A stretch of 64,000 bases of DNA from Flavobacterium plurextorum (GCF_002217395.1 NZ_MUHD01000015.1:1-64000); one strand, 5' to 3'; positions 17,847 through 26,088 are shown, counted from the first letter of the stretch. Translations and numbers: made by a program. Notes: generated by a model from the letters alone, not told the origin.

Positions 17847-18122
17847 TTAAGCTTTTTTATTCAAAGCAGCACTCATTTCCATAGAAATAGCTGAACGCTC
17901 TATTTTTAATTTTCCAGACATTGTTTCGATAATAACTGAAGTTTCAGCAAGTTCAACAACTTTACCGTGGAAACCGCTTTTTGTAATTATTTTGTCACCT
18001 ACTTTTAGGCTGCTTTCAAATTCTTTTTCGTTTTTTGCTCTTTTTTGCTGTGGTCTGATCATGAAGAAATAGATTACCACAAACATTAATAGAAATGGCG
18101 CAAATTGAGTTAATTGTCCCAT
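17847..18122 (-). CDS. yajC: Preprotein translocase accessory subunit YajC
   Basis: One N-terminal membrane segment (FAPFLLMFVVIYFFMIRPQQKR) is followed by a small soluble domain with LKVGDKIITKSGFHGKVVEL, the YajC signature. The length, 91 aa, is typical. It associates with SecDF at the inner membrane and supports protein export. It lies 67 nt downstream of nusB on the same strand, an arrangement I recall in Bacteroidota, and ends at a clear terminator. Confidence 0.95.
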   Translation of the reverse strand: MGQLTQFAPFLLMFVVIYFFMIRPQQKRAKNEKEFESSLKVGDKIITKSGFHGKVVELAETSVIIETMSGKLKIERSAISMEMSAALNKKA

Positions 18123-18189
18123 AATTGAAATTCTGTTTTTGATTTATATTAATACTTTCTTTTGGAATTTATAAACTGGAATTACCCTT

Positions 18190-19134
18190 TTACATTAGTC
18201 CTCTTCCAACTTTAACCATTTTTTTATTGGCTGTAAGTTCCTTAACAAGATTATCTAAAATTCCGTTGATAAAAATACTACTTTTTGGTGTAGAATACTC
18301 TTTTGCAATTTCTAAATATTCGTTAAGAGTTACTTTTACTGGAATTGAAGGAAATTTCAAGAATTCGCAAATTGCCATTTTTAAGATAATAGTATCAATT
18401 TCGGCAATCCTTTCACTGTCCCAATTTGGCGTTTTATCATCGTATTCTTTTGCCAAAACAGATTCGTTTAAAACTGTTCTTCTAAATAAATCTTTCGCAA
18501 AATCCTTATCCTCAACATCTTTATACAATTTAGGAACTCTAAAATCGTCTGGATCTTCAGTCTTAATTGCTTTCAATTGTTTAATGATATGTGTATTTAC
18601 AACCGGAATATCATCAACCCAAGTTAATTTATCGTCTTCAAGATATTCGTATAATTTATCATTTGGAACAATAACTTCAGCAAACAAATCAGCAATAAAC
18701 TGTTTGTCTTCCTCAAAAGTATTAACATTGTTGCTCATGTATTTTTTATACAAATCGCTTGCTTTAATATCATTTAAAAGTAAAATGATATAATCGTCAT
18801 TTAAAGTCCAGTTGTTGATTTTACGATTTTCTAAAGCGATACTTAGAGAATTGCTCTCGGCAAGAAGTTGAAAAATTTTGTTTTTGATAAATTTTTCATT
18901 CGGATTACGTTCTGCAGCAGTTGCAAGATGTTTTTTGCTTGAAAGATGTAAAAAAACAGATTCTTTTTTGCAAATTTCAATCAATGAAGAAAGCATTATA
19001 AGATATAAATCCTGAATATTATCAATGCTGTAGAAAAGAAACTTCTCTTCTTTTTCCATATTATCAGAACCGCTTTGATGCATTGCATAAATGGACTGCA
19101 TTACTTTAACGCGTATGTGTCTTCTATTTACCAC
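18190..19134 (-). CDS. nusB: Transcription antitermination factor NusB, long form, GTG start
   Basis: The N-terminus NRRHIRVKVMQSIYAMHQ and the C-terminal half with AEIDTIILKMAICEFL, PVKVTLNEYLEIAKEYS and FINGILDNL are the NusB signature. The protein binds boxA RNA with NusE in antitermination of rRNA operons. At 314 aa it is about twice the usual size; the extra roughly 150 residues lie between the N- and C-terminal signature parts, as is common in Bacteroidota. The start is GTG at 19134: no ATG lies upstream in frame near it and the family motif begins right after. Confidence 0.93.
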   Translation of the reverse strand: MVNRRHIRVKVMQSIYAMHQSGSDNMEKEEKFLFYSIDNIQDLYLIMLSSLIEICKKESVFLHLSSKKHLATAAERNPNEKFIKNKIFQLLAESNSLSIALENRKINNWTLNDDYIILLLNDIKASDLYKKYMSNNVNTFEEDKQFIADLFAEVIVPNDKLYEYLEDDKLTWVDDIPVVNTHIIKQLKAIKTEDPDDFRVPKLYKDVEDKDFAKDLFRRTVLNESVLAKEYDDKTPNWDSERIAEIDTIILKMAICEFLKFPSIPVKVTLNEYLEIAKEYSTPKSSIFINGILDNLVKELTANKKMVKVGRGLM

Positions 19135-19162
19135 CTTGTAAGAACATTTAAAAATTAGTCTG

Positions 19163-19170
19163 CAAAATTA
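19163..19170 (-). promoter_or_regulatory. Predicted -7 element of nusB-yajC
   Basis: The minus strand reads TAATTTTG (TAnnTTTG), 28 nt before the GTG start. Confidence 0.45.
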
Positions 19171-19312
19171 GGAATTTCAATCCTTATATTAAAATTTATT
19201 CGCAAAAAAGTAATGGTTTTAGCGGTCAGTTTTCAGAATTTACTGGTCAGTCTCCGTTTATAGTGATCAGTAATCCGTATTTTAGTAGTCAGTCTAAGTA
19301 TACAGGTAAAAA

Positions 19313-19349
19313 AAATCTCAGTCTACAGAAAAACTGTAAACTGAGACTT
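19313..19349 (-). terminator. Terminator of the leucine-dehydrogenase-like gene
   Basis: A 16-bp stem with two wobble or mismatched positions (19313-19328 with 19334-19349) and a 5-nt A loop. On the minus strand it is followed by a T8 tract. The rest of the gap 19171-19396 holds loosely repeated GGTCAG/GATCAG units and a GAACACTGAACACT 14-mer at 19381-19394 that recurs at 23681. Confidence 0.8.
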
Positions 19350-19396
19350 ACTAATATATTTTCTAAACACTATAAAAAGTGAACACTGAACACTAA

Positions 19397-20503
19397 TTAT
19401 TTCTTAGCGTTTTCAATTTTTCTTGCATCAATACGATTTTGAGCAATCGTAAGCGCAGCTTTATGAGTAGTCATTCCGTTTTTCACAGCATAATCGATAA
19501 TCTCTAAAGTAGTATTATAGATATTCTCGGTTTTAGCCATGATTTCTGCTTTACCATAATGCTCTAATTCAGCATAAACATTGATAATTCCACCAGCATT
19601 GATCAAGAAATCTGGAGCGTATAAAATTCCTCTTTCTTGTAATCTTGCACCGTGAACATTCTCGTCTGCCAATTGGTTGTTTGCAGCACCAGCAATAACT
19701 TTAGCTTTAATTTTGTTAACTGTATTATCGTTAATAGTTGCTCCCATTGCACATGGTGCATAAATATCAACATCTGCAGTATATAAATCCTCGCCAGTAT
19801 AAATTGTCGCATTGTATTTTGAAGCAACCTGATATAATTTTTCTTCGTTAATATCAGTAATTGTAACCTGTGCTCCTTCTTTAGTTAAATACTCAACCAA
19901 AGTTTCACCCACGTGTCCAATTCCTTGAACTAAAACTTTTTTACCATCTAAAACATCAGAACCAAATTGGCTTTTTGCAGCCGCTTTCATTCCTAAATAA
20001 ACACCGTAAGCTGTTACAGGAGAAGGATTTCCAGAACCACCTCTTTCTTCAGAGATTCCAGTTACGTAAGGAGTTACATCTCTTACAGTATCCATATCTT
20101 TAGTTTCCATTCCAACATCTTCAGCAGTAATATATCTTCCGCTTAAAGAGTGAACAAACTCACCAAACTTGCGCATTAACTCAGGTGTTTTTTGCGTTTT
20201 AGCATCACCAATAATTACTGCTTTACCACCTCCGATATTCAAACCGGTGATAGCTGATTTATAAGTCATACCTCTTGAAAGACGCAAAACATCGTTTAAC
20301 GCTTCCCATTCAGTATTGTAATTCCACATTCTAGTACCACCTAAAGCTGGACCCATAACCGAATTATGAATACCAATAATTGCTTTTAAACCTGTATCTT
20401 TGTCATTGCAAAATACAATTTGTTCGTGATCGTCAAAAGATAATTGACCAAAAACAGGATCCATTTTTTGAAGTTCCTTTCCAGTTGCGAAAGCTGCATC
20501 CAT
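19397..20503 (-). CDS. Glu/Leu/Phe/Val dehydrogenase (leucine-dehydrogenase-like)
   Basis: An NAD-dependent amino-acid dehydrogenase that deaminates a branched-chain or related amino acid to its 2-oxo acid. The catalytic lysines lie in GMTYKSA (Lys82) and GGGKAV (Lys94), the TAEDVGM segment follows, and the Rossmann turn is VQGIGHVGE. The conserved GAANNQL and NAGGIINVY close the domain. The length of 368 aa and the GPALGGTRMW segment fit the leucine/valine branch better than glutamate dehydrogenase. The first 13 residues are less conserved, so Met14 could be the real start. Monocistronic, with its own promoter and terminator. Confidence 0.92.
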   Translation of the reverse strand: MDAAFATGKELQKMDPVFGQLSFDDHEQIVFCNDKDTGLKAIIGIHNSVMGPALGGTRMWNYNTEWEALNDVLRLSRGMTYKSAITGLNIGGGKAVIIGDAKTQKTPELMRKFGEFVHSLSGRYITAEDVGMETKDMDTVRDVTPYVTGISEERGGSGNPSPVTAYGVYLGMKAAAKSQFGSDVLDGKKVLVQGIGHVGETLVEYLTKEGAQVTITDINEEKLYQVASKYNATIYTGEDLYTADVDIYAPCAMGATINDNTVNKIKAKVIAGAANNQLADENVHGARLQERGILYAPDFLINAGGIINVYAELEHYGKAEIMAKTENIYNTTLEIIDYAVKNGMTTHKAALTIAQNRIDARKIENAKK

Positions 20504-20552
20504 AGCGCTAGTATTAATTAGTTAAAATTATGAATTTGTCAAAAAGACTTCT

Positions 20553-20560
20553 CAAACTTA
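20553..20560 (-). promoter_or_regulatory. Predicted -7 element of the leucine-dehydrogenase-like gene
   Basis: The minus strand reads TAAGTTTG (TAnnTTTG), 49 nt before the ATG at 20503. Confidence 0.45.
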
Positions 20561-20706
20561 AACAAAAAATACACTTGTGCTAATTTTTTATCTATATAAT
20601 AACAATTACACAATATATTATTTCTGATTTAATTACATTTTATTATAATTTTAATTAAGAATAATTCATAAAATTAAATCAATTCAATATTGAATCTCTT
20701 AAAAAA

Positions 20707-22485
20707 ATGAAAGAATTAAGCTATTTAAATAAATATTTCATTAAATACAAATACAGTTTCTCCTTAGGTATTTTAATCACCATAATCGCACAAATATTTT
20801 TCTTATTTACTCCAAAACTGGTCAGTAAGTGTTTTGACGTGATTGAGCGCTTTCTAAAATTATCCGAAGCAGACAAAAATTCAACAATAATTATCGATTT
20901 TTACCAGCGTGAATTAATCCATAACGCACTCTTAATCACGGCAAGTGCCATCGTTGGAGGATTTTTAACCTTTTTAATGCGCCAGACTTTAATAGTAATG
21001 TCCCGTCATATTGAGTTTGATTTAAAAAATGAGGTTTTTAAACAATACGAAAATCTTTCTCAAAATTTCTACAAGCAAAACCGCACCGGAGATTTAATGA
21101 ACAGAATTAGTGAAGATGTATCAAAAGTTCGTATGTATGTAGGACCTGCGGTTATGTATACCATTAATACTTTTATTCGTTTTGCGATTGTTATACTATA
21201 TATGTATAATGTCTCGCCGTTACTTACTTTATATACCATTTTACCTTTACCAATTTTATCGTATTGCATTTTTAAACTAAGTTCTGAAATCAATAAGCGA
21301 AGCACAACCTTTCAACAATACTTATCAAAAGTTTCGAGTTTTTCGCAGGAAATATTCTCTGGAATTAGAGTTATAAAAGCGTATTCTTTAGAAAATCAAC
21401 ATCAAAACAACATGATTGATCTTGCCGAAGAAAGCAAACGTAAAAGCTTAAGTCTCGCAAGAGTTCAATCATTATTTGGTCCTTTAATGATTGCCCTGAT
21501 CGGAATCAGTAATTTAGTTGTGATTTATTTTGGAGGCGTAATGTATATCAACGGAACAATTCCGAATATTGGAACTATTGCTGAATTTATATTGTATGTA
21601 AATATGCTTACATGGCCTGTTGCTTCATTAGGATGGGTTTCATCTATGGTTCAGGAAGCCGAAGCGTCTCAAAAGCGTCTAAATGAATTTTTGAAAATCG
21701 AACCAGAAATCAAAAACAACAATCCAAACTCATCAGACATTCAAGGTTCAATTGCTTTTGAAAATGTAAGTTATACTTATGCAGATACTAACATTGAAGC
21801 TTTAAAAAATGTCACTTTTACCGTAAAAAAAGGAGAAACATTAGCCATTTTAGGAAAAACTGGTTCTGGAAAATCGACTATCTTATCTTTAATATCGCGA
21901 TTATACGATGTTAATGACGGAAGAATAACGATTGACGGAAATGAAATCAGTACGCTAAACTTAAATGATTTGCGAAATAATATTGGAATTGTTCCTCAAG
22001 ATGCATTCTTGTTTTCGGACACAATTAAGAATAACATCAAATTTGGCAATCAAAATGCAACAGATGAAGAAGTAATTGAAGCCGCAAAAAGTGCCGTTGT
22101 ACATGATAATATTGCCGCTTTCAACAAGCAATACGACACTGTTTTAGGCGAAAGAGGGATCACACTTTCTGGCGGACAAAAACAGCGTGTATCGATTGCG
22201 AGGGCAATTATAAAAAATCCAGCAATTTTACTTTTTGATGATTGTTTATCTGCGGTAGATACCGAAACAGAAGAAACTATCCTAAATAACCTTTTCGAAA
22301 TTTGTAAAGATAAAACTACAATAATAGTCAGTCATCGAGTTTCCTCAGCAAAGAATGCCGATAAGATTATAATTTTAGAAGATGGTAAAATCATTCAACA
22401 AGGCTCTCATAATCAATTAATAAATCAGGAAGGCTATTATTCCTCGTTATATTTAAAACAACTTTCGGAAAAAGAATTACTTTAA
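20707..22485 (+). CDS. ABC exporter half-transporter with degenerate catalytic residue
   Basis: A fused membrane domain (six helices, residues about 18-310) and ATPase domain of the MsbA/MdlA type, sitting in the inner membrane. Walker A is GKTGSGKST (383-391), the signature LSGGQKQR (487-494), Walker B ILLFD (507-511) and the H-loop His545. The residue after Walker B is Asp512 instead of the catalytic Glu, as in one subunit of heterodimeric exporters such as MdlA or TM287. No partner half is adjacent. The substrate is unknown. No clear -7 element is seen in the AT-rich upstream region. Confidence 0.93.
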   Translation: MKELSYLNKYFIKYKYSFSLGILITIIAQIFFLFTPKLVSKCFDVIERFLKLSEADKNSTIIIDFYQRELIHNALLITASAIVGGFLTFLMRQTLIVMSRHIEFDLKNEVFKQYENLSQNFYKQNRTGDLMNRISEDVSKVRMYVGPAVMYTINTFIRFAIVILYMYNVSPLLTLYTILPLPILSYCIFKLSSEINKRSTTFQQYLSKVSSFSQEIFSGIRVIKAYSLENQHQNNMIDLAEESKRKSLSLARVQSLFGPLMIALIGISNLVVIYFGGVMYINGTIPNIGTIAEFILYVNMLTWPVASLGWVSSMVQEAEASQKRLNEFLKIEPEIKNNNPNSSDIQGSIAFENVSYTYADTNIEALKNVTFTVKKGETLAILGKTGSGKSTILSLISRLYDVNDGRITIDGNEISTLNLNDLRNNIGIVPQDAFLFSDTIKNNIKFGNQNATDEEVIEAAKSAVVHDNIAAFNKQYDTVLGERGITLSGGQKQRVSIARAIIKNPAILLFDDCLSAVDTETEETILNNLFEICKDKTTIIVSHRVSSAKNADKIIILEDGKIIQQGSHNQLINQEGYYSSLYLKQLSEKELL

Positions 22486-22539
22486 TTGTTGCGTAATAGA
22501 TAATTTTTTATGATTTTTGAGTACTATTAATTCCAAAAA

Positions 22540-22923
22540 ATGATAGAACGTATTATGAGAGAAAATGACATGTTAGAAAAAGAAGAGATTTTTTCTAAAG
22601 TATTACGAGCAGGAAGAAGAACTTATTTCTTTGATGTGAGAGCTACTAAAGCTGACGATTATTATATCACAATTACTGAGAGTAAAAAATTTACTGAAGA
22701 AGATGGTTCTTTTCATTTTAAAAAACACAAAATTTATTTATACAAAGAAGATTTTAGTGCTTTTGCCGAAATATTAGAAGAAATGACTTCATACGTTTTG
22801 AACCACAAAGGCGAAGAAGTAATTTCTGAAAGACATCAAAAAGATTTTAAAAAAGAATACAGTTCTGATAAACCTGAAGGACAAAGATCTAGCTTTACAG
22901 ATATCGATTTTGACGATATTTAG
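22540..22923 (+). CDS. PUR-family DNA/RNA-binding protein (DUF3276)
   Basis: The segments VLRAGRRTYFFDVRATKADDYYITITESKKF and FKKHKIYLYKEDF are the PUR repeat found in Bacteroidota and Borrelia nucleic-acid-binding proteins. A Glu/Asp-rich tail (FTDIDFDDI) follows. At 127 aa it is full length. ATG codons at 22540, 22555 and 22570 are all possible; homologues I recall begin at MRENDM (22555). It probably binds single-stranded nucleic acid in the cytoplasm. It ends at a strong terminator. Confidence 0.9.
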   Translation: MIERIMRENDMLEKEEIFSKVLRAGRRTYFFDVRATKADDYYITITESKKFTEEDGSFHFKKHKIYLYKEDFSAFAEILEEMTSYVLNHKGEEVISERHQKDFKKEYSSDKPEGQRSSFTDIDFDDI

Positions 22924-22949
22924 TCCTATTATAACTTTTTAAAAAGTAC

Positions 22950-22984
22950 AAGTCCAAAATGCTAACCATTTTGGACTTTTTTTA
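22950..22984 (+). terminator. Terminator after the PUR-family gene
   Basis: A 12-bp perfect stem (22950-22961 with 22967-22978), a 5-nt loop and a T-run. Confidence 0.87.
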
Positions 22985-23070
22985 TATATTTAAACTCTAT
23001 AAGTTTAGTCGAGATAAAACTAGGTCTAAACTTTTAAACTAACCATTTTAATATATAAAAATTCCAAGAA

Positions 23071-23619
23071 ATGGAAATACAACTATTAATATTACCTGGC
23101 CTAGGAAACTCTGGCGACAAACATTGGCAGACCTTTTGGCATGAGAAATTTAAAAATTCTATTCGTTTAGTTCAAGATAATTGGGATGAGCCCGTTCGCG
23201 AAGATTGGATTTCTCGCTTAAACGAGCAAGTTTCTAAACTTGACAAACCAACTATTTTGGTCGCCCACAGTTTAGCCGTTTCTTTAGTATTGCATTGGGC
23301 AGAAACAAACAACAATAAAAATATTGCCGGAGCATTACTGGTTGCTCCTGCCGATGTCGATTCACCCGAACACACTCCTGATGTTATTAGAAATTTTTCG
23401 CCAATGCCGCTTTATAAATTACCATTTCCGTCGATAGTTGTAGCCAGTGAAAACGATCCTTACTCTTTGTTTGAAAGAAAGCAGTATTTTGCTGAAAAAT
23501 GGGGTAGTGATTTTGTAAATATTGGCAGACAAGGCCACATTAACTCAGATTCTGATTTAAAATATTGGGAAGAAGGACAAGCGATTTTGCAAAAGCTGAT
23601 ATCGAATATTAATAAGTAA
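23071..23619 (+). CDS. RBBP9/YdeN-family serine hydrolase
   Basis: A small alpha/beta hydrolase: oxyanion segment LPGLGNSGDKHWQTFW, nucleophile elbow AHSLA (Ser near residue 67), acid in ASENDPY and His in GHINSDS. The length of 182 aa and the missing cap domain match the RBBP9/YdeN family, whose members act as esterases or aminopeptidase-like serine hydrolases in the cytoplasm; the natural substrate is unknown. It converges on csaA across a long palindrome. Confidence 0.9.
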   Translation: MEIQLLILPGLGNSGDKHWQTFWHEKFKNSIRLVQDNWDEPVREDWISRLNEQVSKLDKPTILVAHSLAVSLVLHWAETNNNKNIAGALLVAPADVDSPEHTPDVIRNFSPMPLYKLPFPSIVVASENDPYSLFERKQYFAEKWGSDFVNIGRQGHINSDSDLKYWEEGQAILQKLISNINK

Positions 23620-23620
23620 T

Positions 23621-23688
23621 CAGTGTTCAGGTTTTTAGTATTCAGTTTTAGATAAGTAAATAATTGAACACTAAAAACCTGAACACTG
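23621..23688. terminator. Large palindrome between convergent genes
   Basis: Arms 23621-23639 and 23670-23688 are perfect 19-bp reverse complements (CAGTGTTCAGGTTTTTAGT) with a 30-nt loop. It sits between the hydrolase stop and the csaA stop and probably terminates both. The right arm carries a GAACACTGAACACT repeat also present at 19381. Confidence 0.65.
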
Positions 23689-23692
23689 AACA

Positions 23693-24028
23693 CTATCCTA
23701 TACGAAGTCCATTTTCAATCTTAAAATCGGGGGCTAATAAAATAACATCTCCCTCCTCGCCTACTGCACCAAGCACAAGACATTCGCTCATAAATTTCCC
23801 TATTTGTTTTTTAGGAAAGTTTACAACCGCTACAATTTGTCTGTTTAGTAAATCTTCTTTTTGGTAGCGTTTTGTAATTTGTGCAGATGATTTTCTAATG
23901 CCAATTTCTGACCCAAAATCTATAGTCAATTGAAAGGCAGGTTTTCTCGCTTCAGGAAAATCATTTACCTCCACGATAGTTCCAACTCTCATATCTGTTC
24001 TTTCAAATTCATTCCAGGTTAAATCCAT
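23693..24028 (-). CDS. csaA: CsaA-type tRNA-binding/chaperone-like protein
   Basis: A 111-aa free-standing tRNA-binding OB-fold: FERTDMRVGTIVEV at the start, then FPEARKPAFQLTIDFG and a C-terminal LVLGA...GDVILLAPD segment, all characteristic of CsaA. Family members bind tRNA and have been linked to export of secretory proteins in Bacillus. The length is typical. No partner gene is adjacent; its upstream region contains a short hairpin that may belong to the divergent thioredoxin gene. Confidence 0.92.
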   Translation of the reverse strand: MDLTWNEFERTDMRVGTIVEVNDFPEARKPAFQLTIDFGSEIGIRKSSAQITKRYQKEDLLNRQIVAVVNFPKKQIGKFMSECLVLGAVGEEGDVILLAPDFKIENGLRIG

Positions 24029-24099
24029 TTTTTGATTTTTGATTATTTACAAACCTATAAATTTTGTCCCTAATATCATTATTTCTGCAATCTATTTTT

Positions 24100-24132
24100 T
24101 AGAGCTGTCTTTACTCTTAAAAAGCAGCTCTA
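24100..24132. other. Hairpin in the csaA/thioredoxin intergenic region
   Basis: Inverted repeat TAGAGCTG/CAGCTCTA (24100-24107, 24125-24132) with a 17-nt loop, upstream of the thioredoxin-family gene. It could be a leader element or a protein-binding dyad; nothing decides. Confidence 0.35.
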
Positions 24133-24203
24133 GAAGAATTATTCTTGTGCTCTTTTTTTTACAGAAATTAAAAGCTATTTTTGAGAACTAATTTTCTATA
24201 AAA

Positions 24204-24758
24204 ATGGCACGAACTCCTTCAAATATGATTCCTTTGGGAACAATTGCTCCCAATTTTTATCTAAAAGATACCAATTCTAATAATGAATACTCTTTTGAAG
24301 ATTTGAAAGGATCAAAAGGAACTCTTGTTATTTTTATGTGCAATCATTGCCCATTTGTTCTTCATGTCATCAAAGAAATTGTAATGATTGCAAATGATTA
24401 CCGCGTTCAAGGACTTGGCGTAATAGCCATTTCAAGCAATGATATTGAAAAGTATCCTGAAGATTCGCCAGAGATGATGACTGAATTTGCTTTTAAAAAT
24501 AAAATTGATTTTCCCTACCTATTTGATGAAACTCAAGAAATTGCAAAAGCTTATAATGCCGCCTGCACTCCTGACTTTTACTTATTCGACAGTCAAGATC
24601 GATTATTTTACAGAGGTCAGCTTGATGATTCAAGACCCGGAAACGGAATTCCGTTAAGCGGAAGCGATTTAAGAAGTGCCATTGATGCCTTAATTTACAA
24701 TCGTACCTTAAATGCAATTCAAAAGCCAAGTATAGGCTGCAATATCAAATGGAAATAA
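24204..24758 (+). CDS. Thioredoxin-fold (AhpC/TSA-like) protein
   Basis: A 184-aa cytoplasmic thioredoxin fold with the redox motif CNHC (Cys46, Cys49) in FMCNHCPFV, then AISSND, the cis-Pro segment ACTPDFYLFD, and RGQLDDSRP. Other proteins of this CNHCPFV subgroup in Bacteroidota are annotated as thioredoxin family or alkyl hydroperoxide reductase-like. A thiol reductase or peroxiredoxin role is likely; the partner is unknown. No signal peptide is seen. Confidence 0.85.
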   Translation: MARTPSNMIPLGTIAPNFYLKDTNSNNEYSFEDLKGSKGTLVIFMCNHCPFVLHVIKEIVMIANDYRVQGLGVIAISSNDIEKYPEDSPEMMTEFAFKNKIDFPYLFDETQEIAKAYNAACTPDFYLFDSQDRLFYRGQLDDSRPGNGIPLSGSDLRSAIDALIYNRTLNAIQKPSIGCNIKWK

Positions 24759-24786
24759 AGAGTGTACACCTTTAAAAAAGTTTACC

Positions 24787-24794
24787 TATCTTTG
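24787..24794 (+). promoter_or_regulatory. Predicted -7 element driving the 24.8-kb small RNA
   Basis: TATCTTTG (TAnnTTTG) with no open reading frame close downstream. The next gene starts 380 nt further on. Confidence 0.5.
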
Positions 24795-24800
24795 CACTAT

Positions 24801-24898
24801 CTAATAAACAAATCCTCATTTTGAGCACTATAACAATATTTACAGTTTACCTGTTGTTGTCTTCTTTAAGAAGAGAACTGTCTGGTGCTGTTTTTATT
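24801..24898 (+). ncRNA. Candidate structured small RNA
   Basis: Downstream of a TATCTTTG element, three nested stems can form: AGCAC/GTGCT (24824-24828, 24885-24889), ACAGTT/AACTGT (24842-24847, 24876-24881) and TCTTC/GAAGA (24860-24864, 24870-24874). They are separated by large internal loops, and a T-rich run at 24891-24898 follows. Promoter, rod-like fold and U-tract make a transcript of about 100 nt plausible. The rod with a wide bubble recalls 6S RNA, but I cannot match a family. Confidence 0.45.
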
Positions 24899-24926
24899 TC
24901 ACATAGTAAGGCCTTTATTAATTAGG

Positions 24927-24962
24927 CCTCCGTCTATTCCAATTTCTTCTTTCAGGCGGAGG
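24927..24962. other. Hairpin downstream of the small-RNA candidate
   Basis: CCTCCGTCT (24927-24935) pairs with AGGCGGAGG (24954-24962), 9 bp with one G-U, loop 18 nt. It is preceded by two AGGCCT hexamers that can also pair. It may be a second terminator for the small RNA. The rest of the gap to 25174 is AT-rich with nothing recognisable. Confidence 0.4.
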
Positions 24963-25174
24963 ATTTTACCACATTTTAATATTTATTTTTATTTGAAGGA
25001 GTAACTTCTCTCAAATAATTTTTTGCTTTTTTTAATCAAACAATCCCAAAACATCAATTGTACAAAATCTACAATTTGATTTTTTTTGAGTTAAAAAAAA
25101 ACTAATCAGCCTGAAAGAACAAATTTGAAATACAAAACACAAACGTTTAAATTATAACAATAAAATATAGATAT

Positions 25175-25570
25175 ATGAAACCAACACCCACATTCTGTAA
25201 AACAGATTATCAATTTTTAAGAGAATTGATATTAAAAAGCAAAAATTCAACAAATACTAAAGAAGCAAATCAGCTTTCGCAAGAATTAGATCGTGCAGTT
25301 ATCAGCAAAGAAAGCGAGCTGGATAGTTCTGTTATCCGAATTAACTCTTTTGTAACAATTGAAGATGTAAAGGCGAATAAACAAATGAAAATTCAAATCG
25401 TTTTACCTTCATCTGCAGACGTAAAACAATCTAAAATTTCGATTCTTGCACCATTAAGCGTTGCTATCATCGGATTTAAGGAAAATGACGAAGTCGATTG
25501 GGAATTACCTGCTGGTATAAAGACTTTAAAAATAATAGCAGTAGACAATACGGCTGTACATAATTTATAA
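25175..25570 (+). CDS. GreA/GreB-type C-terminal domain protein (Rnk-like)
   Basis: A 131-aa protein: a short helical N-terminal part with LSQELDRAVI, then the FKBP-like Gre C-terminal domain with VIRINSFVTIED, KISILAPLSVAIIGFKENDEVDWELPAGIKTLKI. The order and length match Rnk-type proteins, which resemble transcript-cleavage factors but lack the long coiled coil and bind RNA polymerase without cleavage activity. The role here, probably modulation of RNA polymerase, is inferred from family. It ends at a terminator. Confidence 0.87.
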   Translation: MKPTPTFCKTDYQFLRELILKSKNSTNTKEANQLSQELDRAVISKESELDSSVIRINSFVTIEDVKANKQMKIQIVLPSSADVKQSKISILAPLSVAIIGFKENDEVDWELPAGIKTLKIIAVDNTAVHNL

Positions 25571-25576
25571 CTTTTT

Positions 25577-25609
25577 AAACACCTCATTCTGTGACGGTGT
25601 TTTTTTTAT
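25577..25609 (+). terminator. Terminator after the Rnk-like gene
   Basis: Stem AAACACC/GGTGTTT (25577-25583, 25596-25602), inner TCA/TGA pairing, followed by a T-run. Confidence 0.8.
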
Positions 25610-25681
25610 ATCTATCCATAAACAAAAAAACTATTCAATAGACTTACTGAATAGTTTTAATTATCATTTCTTAAAAGCAAA

Positions 25682-25993
25682 TTATAACTGCGAATGAATA
25701 TAATTTGTTATTGATGCCATTTTCACATCGTCTAACTTTGCTTTCTTCTGCATACGCACCAAAATTGGCTTCCAATCTTCTTTCGTAAAATCTTTTGGTT
25801 CGTACAATTTGTGACATTTTGCACAACTATTATCATACAAATTTTTACCCTCTGCCAATTCAGGAGTTAATTCGGCTTTTACCGTTTTAGAAGCTGGAGC
25901 AGAAGTTTCTGCTGTTGCAGCGGTTGTTTTTTTTGTACCGCACGACGCTAAAAGTAACGTTACAACTGCTAAAGTTAGAATTTTTGTTTTCAT
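25682..25993 (-). CDS. Small c-type cytochrome lipoprotein
   Basis: A lipoprotein signal with lipobox LLASC (Cys18), an Ala/Thr/Lys linker, and a single haem-binding motif CAKCH (Cys57, Cys60, His61) followed by LYEPKDFTKEDWKP. At 103 aa it is a mini-cytochrome anchored in the envelope and probably carries electrons between respiratory components. The sixth haem ligand may be one of the methionines near residues 82-92. Its partner is unknown; it stands alone. Confidence 0.88.
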   Translation of the reverse strand: MKTKILTLAVVTLLLASCGTKKTTAATAETSAPASKTVKAELTPELAEGKNLYDNSCAKCHKLYEPKDFTKEDWKPILVRMQKKAKLDDVKMASITNYIHSQL

Positions 25994-26026
25994 TGCCTTG
26001 ATTTATTTTTAAGTAAATATAAAAAA

Positions 26027-26054
26027 AATCCCATTCGACAAGGCGAATGGGATT
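26027..26054 (-). terminator. Terminator of the cyclophilin-FKBP gene
   Basis: Perfect 11-bp stem (26027-26037, 26044-26054). The minus-strand T-run lies on the far side, 35 nt past the stop. Confidence 0.85.
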
Positions 26055-26088
26055 CTATTTAAAATCAATTTAAACTTTATCAGTTTTA

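Noticed and set aside
18227-18793. 188-codon open frame on the plus strand
   Set aside because: It is antisense to the conserved nusB gene and Ser/Leu-rich, as expected from the complementary strand.
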